This document shows positions 6,754-8,917 of a stretch of 8,917 nucleotides of DNA, in pieces. The notes beneath the pieces are model-generated. The model saw only the letters and a list, made by a program, of their open reading frames with translations, did no database searches and was not told the DNA's origin. Source of the stretch: Gemmatimonadota bacterium (GTDB taxonomy: Bacteria > Gemmatimonadota > Gemmatimonadetes > Gemmatimonadales > GWC2-71-9); contig JACPAP010000028.1 of the NCBI GenBank assembly GCA_016180765.1, positions 1-8,917 of the forward strand, written 5' to 3'. The translations under genes were made by a program, and so were the position numbers. The first letter of the stretch is position 1. Every line of letters begins with the position of its first letter.

Positions 6754-7842
6754 CTACGTTTCCCTTTCCCCGTTTCCCGTTTCCCGTTCCAACAAGGCCT
6801 GCTTTCTCTCCACGCCCCACCGATACCCACCCAGCCCACCATCCTCGCGCACCACGCGATGACAGGGAATGGCGACGGCGGCGGGATTGGTGGCGCAGGC
6901 CCGGGCCACGGCGCGCGTGGCGCGTGGACGCCCGATCGCCGTCGCGATGTCGCGGTAGGTTCGCCGTTGTCCCAGCGGAATGCGGCGCAGCTCCCGCCAG
7001 ACCCGCCACTGGAACGCCGTGGCCTGCACGTCGAGCGGCACCAGCGAGCTGGGCTTGAGGCCGTTCACCTGCGCCTGCACCACCCGGGCCCAGAGATTCA
7101 CCCGCGGATCGTCGCGCACCAGCTCCGCCTCGGGAAACTCCTCCCTGAGACCGTGCGTCAGTGCAGCCTCCCGGTCTCCGAAGCGCACGGCACACAACCC
7201 GCGCTCCGTCCCGGCCACCAGCAGCGGGCCGAGCGAGGTGTCTACCAGGGTGTATCCGATGCGCGCCCCCACCCCGCCACGTTGGTAGGTGGCCGGCGTC
7301 ATCCCCAGGTCCTGGTCCGCTCGCTCGTACAGTCGGCTGCTCGATCCGTATCCCGCTGCGAACTGCGCGCGGCTTACCGTCTCCTCGGCGCGGAGCTCGC
7401 GCTTCAGGCGCGCCAGCCGGCGCGACGCCGCGTACTGCCGCGGCGTCAGACCCACGACCCGCTTGAACGTGCGGTGCAGGTAGTAGGCGCTCTTCCCCAG
7501 GGCTGCCGAGAGATGCCCGAGACGAACGTCGCCGTCGGGTCGCTCGTCGATCAGCCGGCAGACCCGCTGCGCCAGCTCGAGGCTGGGATCGTTAATCGCC
7601 GCGCTGTCAGGTTGGCACCGATGGCACGGGCGGAACCCGGCGCGCTCCGCCAGGGCGGGGAGGTCGAAGAATTCCACCCGGTTTCGGTGGGGCCGCCGCG
7701 AAGGGCACGACGGCCGGCAGTAGATGCCGGTCGAGCGCACCGCGTACACGAAGCGGCCGTCCGACGTCCGGTCACGGGCCTGCACCGCCTGCCAGCGGGC
7801 GTCGGAAAGAGAGCGAACGGTCATTTCCAGTGCTGTGGTCAT
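6754..7842 (-). CDS. ada: Ada: methylphosphotriester/O6-methylguanine-DNA methyltransferase and transcriptional activator
   Basis: This bifunctional suicide DNA-repair protein and AraC-type regulator of the adaptive response to alkylation has 362 residues (E. coli Ada has 354). The N-terminal Ada zinc domain has the methyl-acceptor Cys42 with Cys46, Cys73 and Cys76 (GIYCRPSCPSRRPHRNRVEFF, FRPCHRCQPD). An AraC-type helix-turn-helix region spans about 84-187 (LSAALGKSAYYLHRTFKRVVGLTPRQY). The C-terminal methyltransferase has the PCHRVV motif with active Cys327, followed by GLGGYRWGVERK. All key residues are present, so the protein should be active. The start at 7842 was chosen for its GAGGTG five bases upstream; a TTG at 7863 is less likely. 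The C-terminal tail ERETGNGERET is encoded by a 7-bp repeat array and is probably a repeat-derived extension. Downstream of lrp and upstream of the exporter on the same strand. I see no clear Ada box. Confidence 0.96.
   Translation of the reverse strand: MTTALEMTVRSLSDARWQAVQARDRTSDGRFVYAVRSTGIYCRPSCPSRRPHRNRVEFFDLPALAERAGFRPCHRCQPDSAAINDPSLELAQRVCRLIDERPDGDVRLGHLSAALGKSAYYLHRTFKRVVGLTPRQYAASRRLARLKRELRAEETVSRAQFAAGYGSSSRLYERADQDLGMTPATYQRGGVGARIGYTLVDTSLGPLLVAGTERGLCAVRFGDREAALTHGLREEFPEAELVRDDPRVNLWARVVQAQVNGLKPSSLVPLDVQATAFQWRVWRELRRIPLGQRRTYRDIATAIGRPRATRAVARACATNPAAVAIPCHRVVREDGGLGGYRWGVERKQALLERETGNGERET
6756..6787 (-). repeat. Heptamer array encoding the Ada C-terminal tail
   Basis: On the minus strand the units ACGGGAA, ACGGGAA, ACGGGGA, AAGGGAA and a partial ACGT run through the last codons of ada, up to its stop (TAG at 6756-6754). 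The units are nearly the same as those at the queF/omp junction, and the encoded residues (ETGN, ERET) resemble the QueF tail (RGETGN). A related but distinct array starts about 20 bases further on, at 6733. Confidence 0.75.
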
Positions 7843-7888
7843 GGTATCACCTCGCGGCCGCAATCTAGAGGGTACGACCGGCGAGGCT
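7843..7888. other. Short lrp-ada intergenic spacer
   Basis: These 46 bases between the lrp stop and the ada start hold the ada ribosome-binding site (GAGGTG, 7853-7848) and a weak 6-bp inverted repeat (CCTCGC at 7850-7855, GCGAGG at 7881-7886). There is no T run and no evident promoter. The spacing allows lrp and ada to be co-transcribed. Confidence 0.4.
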
Positions 7889-8365
7889 CTATCCGGTTTT
7901 TGCTGTCAAACTGTCCCGCACGGGGATCTCCACACTCTCCTTCAGCGTGTTGAGCACGATCGTGGTTCGGGTAGATCGCACGCCCTCGATCCCGGCGAAT
8001 CGCTCGCGAAGCAGCCGGCCCAGGGCTTCGGTGTCTTTGGCCCGGACCTTGGCGAGGTAGCAGTCCTCGCCGGCCACATGGTGCACTTCTTGGACTTCGG
8101 GGATCTGCGCCAGGCAGTCCCCCACGGCCAACTCGCCGGCCTTGTCGTCCGCCCGCACGAACACGAACGCCACCAGCCCCAAGCCAAGCTCCTTGCTGCT
8201 CAACAGGGCGTGGTAGCCCCGGATCAGCCCGGCGGCCTCTAACTTCTTGATCCGCTCGAAGATAGCCGACGGCGCCATGCCTACCTGCCGGGCGATCTCG
8301 GCGTTGGTGGTCCTGGCGTTGTCCTGAACGATCTTCAGGATAACGGTGTCTACTGCATCAATCAT
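7889..8365 (-). CDS. Lrp/AsnC-family transcriptional regulator
   Basis: This 158-residue DNA-binding regulator of the feast/famine family usually senses an amino acid and acts as dimers or octamers. An N-terminal winged helix-turn-helix is clear (about 1-60: MIDAVDTVILKIVQDNARTT, then AEIARQVGMAPSAIFERIKKLEAAGLIRGY). The C-terminal RAM (ligand-binding) domain spans about 68-145, with VQEVHHVAGEDCYLAKVRAKD and a GVRSTRTTIVLNTLKES end. Length is normal for the family. The frame continues upstream to 8500, but the ATG at 8365 begins exactly at the conserved IDxxD start. No Shine-Dalgarno sequence is present. A promoter-like pair just upstream suggests a very short leader. It is the first gene before ada and the exporter, and many Lrp regulators control a neighbouring transporter. 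Which effector it binds cannot be read from the sequence. Confidence 0.95.
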   Translation of the reverse strand: MIDAVDTVILKIVQDNARTTNAEIARQVGMAPSAIFERIKKLEAAGLIRGYHALLSSKELGLGLVAFVFVRADDKAGELAVGDCLAQIPEVQEVHHVAGEDCYLAKVRAKDTEALGRLLRERFAGIEGVRSTRTTIVLNTLKESVEIPVRDSLTAKTG

Positions 8366-8374
8366 GCGGGAAGA

Positions 8375-8402
8375 AATATATACCTGCGACGATTCATCGC
8401 AA
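8375..8402 (-). promoter_or_regulatory. Candidate lrp promoter (sigma70-like), leading to a near-leaderless mRNA
   Basis: On the minus strand TTGCGA (8402-8397) and TATATT (8380-8375) are separated by 16 bases, a good sigma70-type pair in an otherwise GC-rich region. The expected transcription start near 8368 would leave only about three bases before the lrp ATG at 8365. This agrees with the absence of a ribosome-binding site there. Motif match only. Confidence 0.5.
8386..8400. promoter_or_regulatory. 15-bp imperfect palindrome in the lrp promoter, possible autoregulatory operator
   Basis: GCGACGATTCATCGC has six of seven symmetric base pairs around its central T. It lies between the candidate -35 and -10 elements of lrp, overlapping the -35. 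Lrp/AsnC regulators typically bind roughly 13-15 bp imperfect palindromes and often repress their own gene. Size, symmetry and place fit, but binding is inferred. Confidence 0.4.
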
Positions 8403-8459
8403 GCGGGTACCTGTGCCAGTTTCACACAGCCTTCACAGCCGCAACACCGCTTCCCGGTC

Positions 8460-8633
8460 TTGAGCCTGGCGGAGCTGAATTTCCTCCGGACCGGCGTCAA
8501 AACGGCCGGGCTGCTGGACGTTCATTACGTGACCGACGACGACGTCCGGCGACAGACCAGCTACGCCGTGAAGATCGGCGCCGTCACCGACGCAGCCCGC
8601 AAGCTCCCGATGAAAGGACCGCGCGGTCGCTAG
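8460..8633 (+). CDS. Small ORF of unknown function (possibly a gene remnant)
   Basis: I do not recognise this product. From the TTG at 8460 it is 57 residues, with the core LAELNFLRTGVKTAGLLDVH followed by YVTDDDVRRQTSYAVKIGAV and a basic end (KLPMKGPRGR). Codons from about 8451 on are strongly GC-rich in the third position, as in the real genes nearby. The frame before this (from an ATG at 8364) uses A/T-ending codons and overlaps the lrp promoter, so coding probably starts near 8460 or is truncated there. There is no ribosome-binding site for any start. It ends convergently with the phosphoesterase gene, and a single CTAG at 8630-8633 supplies both stop codons. It has no signal peptide or membrane segment. 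Confidence 0.4.
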   Translation: MSLAELNFLRTGVKTAGLLDVHYVTDDDVRRQTSYAVKIGAVTDAARKLPMKGPRGR

Positions 8634-8917
8634 AGCAGCTCCCGTGAGGCCCGCTCGAGGTTGTCCGGGTCGAACCGGACCAGCGCCAACTCGGGGCCGT
8701 CGTGCGCGGCGGAGAAGGCGTGGGTGCGGCCGATCCGCTCGCTCCAGCGGCCGGTGAGCCGCGCCGACTCGTGCACGTGGCCGTGGAGCGACACCGGCGG
8801 TTGGCGCGTCTCGATGAACTGGCGCACCGCGATGCTCCCCACGTGCACGTCGAGCGGCACGTGGTCCACGCTCCGGCTATCCAACCCCGCCCGGTCGAGG
8901 GCGGTGTCGAAGGGCGG
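8630..8917 (-). CDS. Calcineurin-like metallophosphoesterase, C-terminal part, cut by window edge
   Basis: Only the last 95 residues are present; the frame is open to the right edge. It begins PPFDTALDRAGLDSRS, continues VHVGSIAVRQFIE, and then shows GHVHES, the late metal-binding Gly-His-x-His motif of calcineurin-like (Icc/CpdA-type) phosphoesterases. It ends with IGRTHAFSAAHDGPELALVR and FDPDNLERASREL, typical of the Icc-related predicted phosphohydrolases of bacteria and archaea. The N-terminal metal ligands (DxH, GDxxD, GNHE) lie outside. The substrate is unknown. The TTG at 8884 is internal, not a start. The stop overlaps that of the convergent small ORF. Confidence 0.85.
   Translation of the reverse strand, partial: PPFDTALDRAGLDSRSVDHVPLDVHVGSIAVRQFIETRQPPVSLHGHVHESARLTGRWSERIGRTHAFSAAHDGPELALVRFDPDNLERASRELL

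Noticed and set aside
8411..8426. CRP-type site TGTG...TCACA
   Set aside because: The half-site spacing is one base short and the first half is incomplete; kept only as a general symmetric patch.

Overview
The window is about 8.9 kb of GC-rich bacterial chromosome with dense, short-spaced genes. A secreted barrel-like outer-membrane protein, a Tat-exported molybdenum enzyme and a signal-peptide amidohydrolase point to a Gram-negative soil or environmental bacterium. Gemmatimonadota is my best guess from protein style and the repeat-rich gene junctions, but this is inference and not proven by any marker gene here.

Layout. (1) Positions 1-729: divergent queC (minus, cut by the window edge) and queF (plus), two steps of 7-deazaguanine/queuosine synthesis. 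(2) 726-1238: a small secreted, probably beta-barrel protein whose GTG start overlaps the queF stop. (3) 1333-5650, minus strand: a cluster with a 2Fe-2S subunit (iorA-like), a molybdopterin hydroxylase large subunit (iorB-like, Tat signal) and a secreted metal-dependent amidohydrolase. The first two genes overlap by ATGA and are certainly co-translated. The amidohydrolase follows after a 107-bp gap that holds a large hairpin. (4) 5744-8365, minus strand: an Lrp/AsnC regulator, a full-length Ada methyltransferase/activator and a YedA-like EamA exporter, in that transcription order. (5) 8366-8917: an Lrp promoter with an internal palindrome, a small unrecognised plus-strand ORF, and the C-terminal end of a calcineurin-like phosphoesterase. 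The last two converge and share one CTAG as both stop codons.

The most unusual feature is a family of degenerate 7-bp tandem repeats (general form ACGNNNA) that occurs only at gene junctions. It appears as a direct array at queF/omp, as two large imperfect hairpins flanking the amidohydrolase gene in opposite orientation, and as two direct arrays around the ada/EamA junction. The arrays run into coding sequence. They encode the C-terminal tails of QueF and Ada and the first residues of the barrel-like protein, and they contain the start codons of the barrel-like protein and the exporter. One hairpin is followed by a T6 run and is probably the amidohydrolase terminator. There is no gene-free stretch longer than 300 bases, no CRISPR array, no RNA gene and no transposase.
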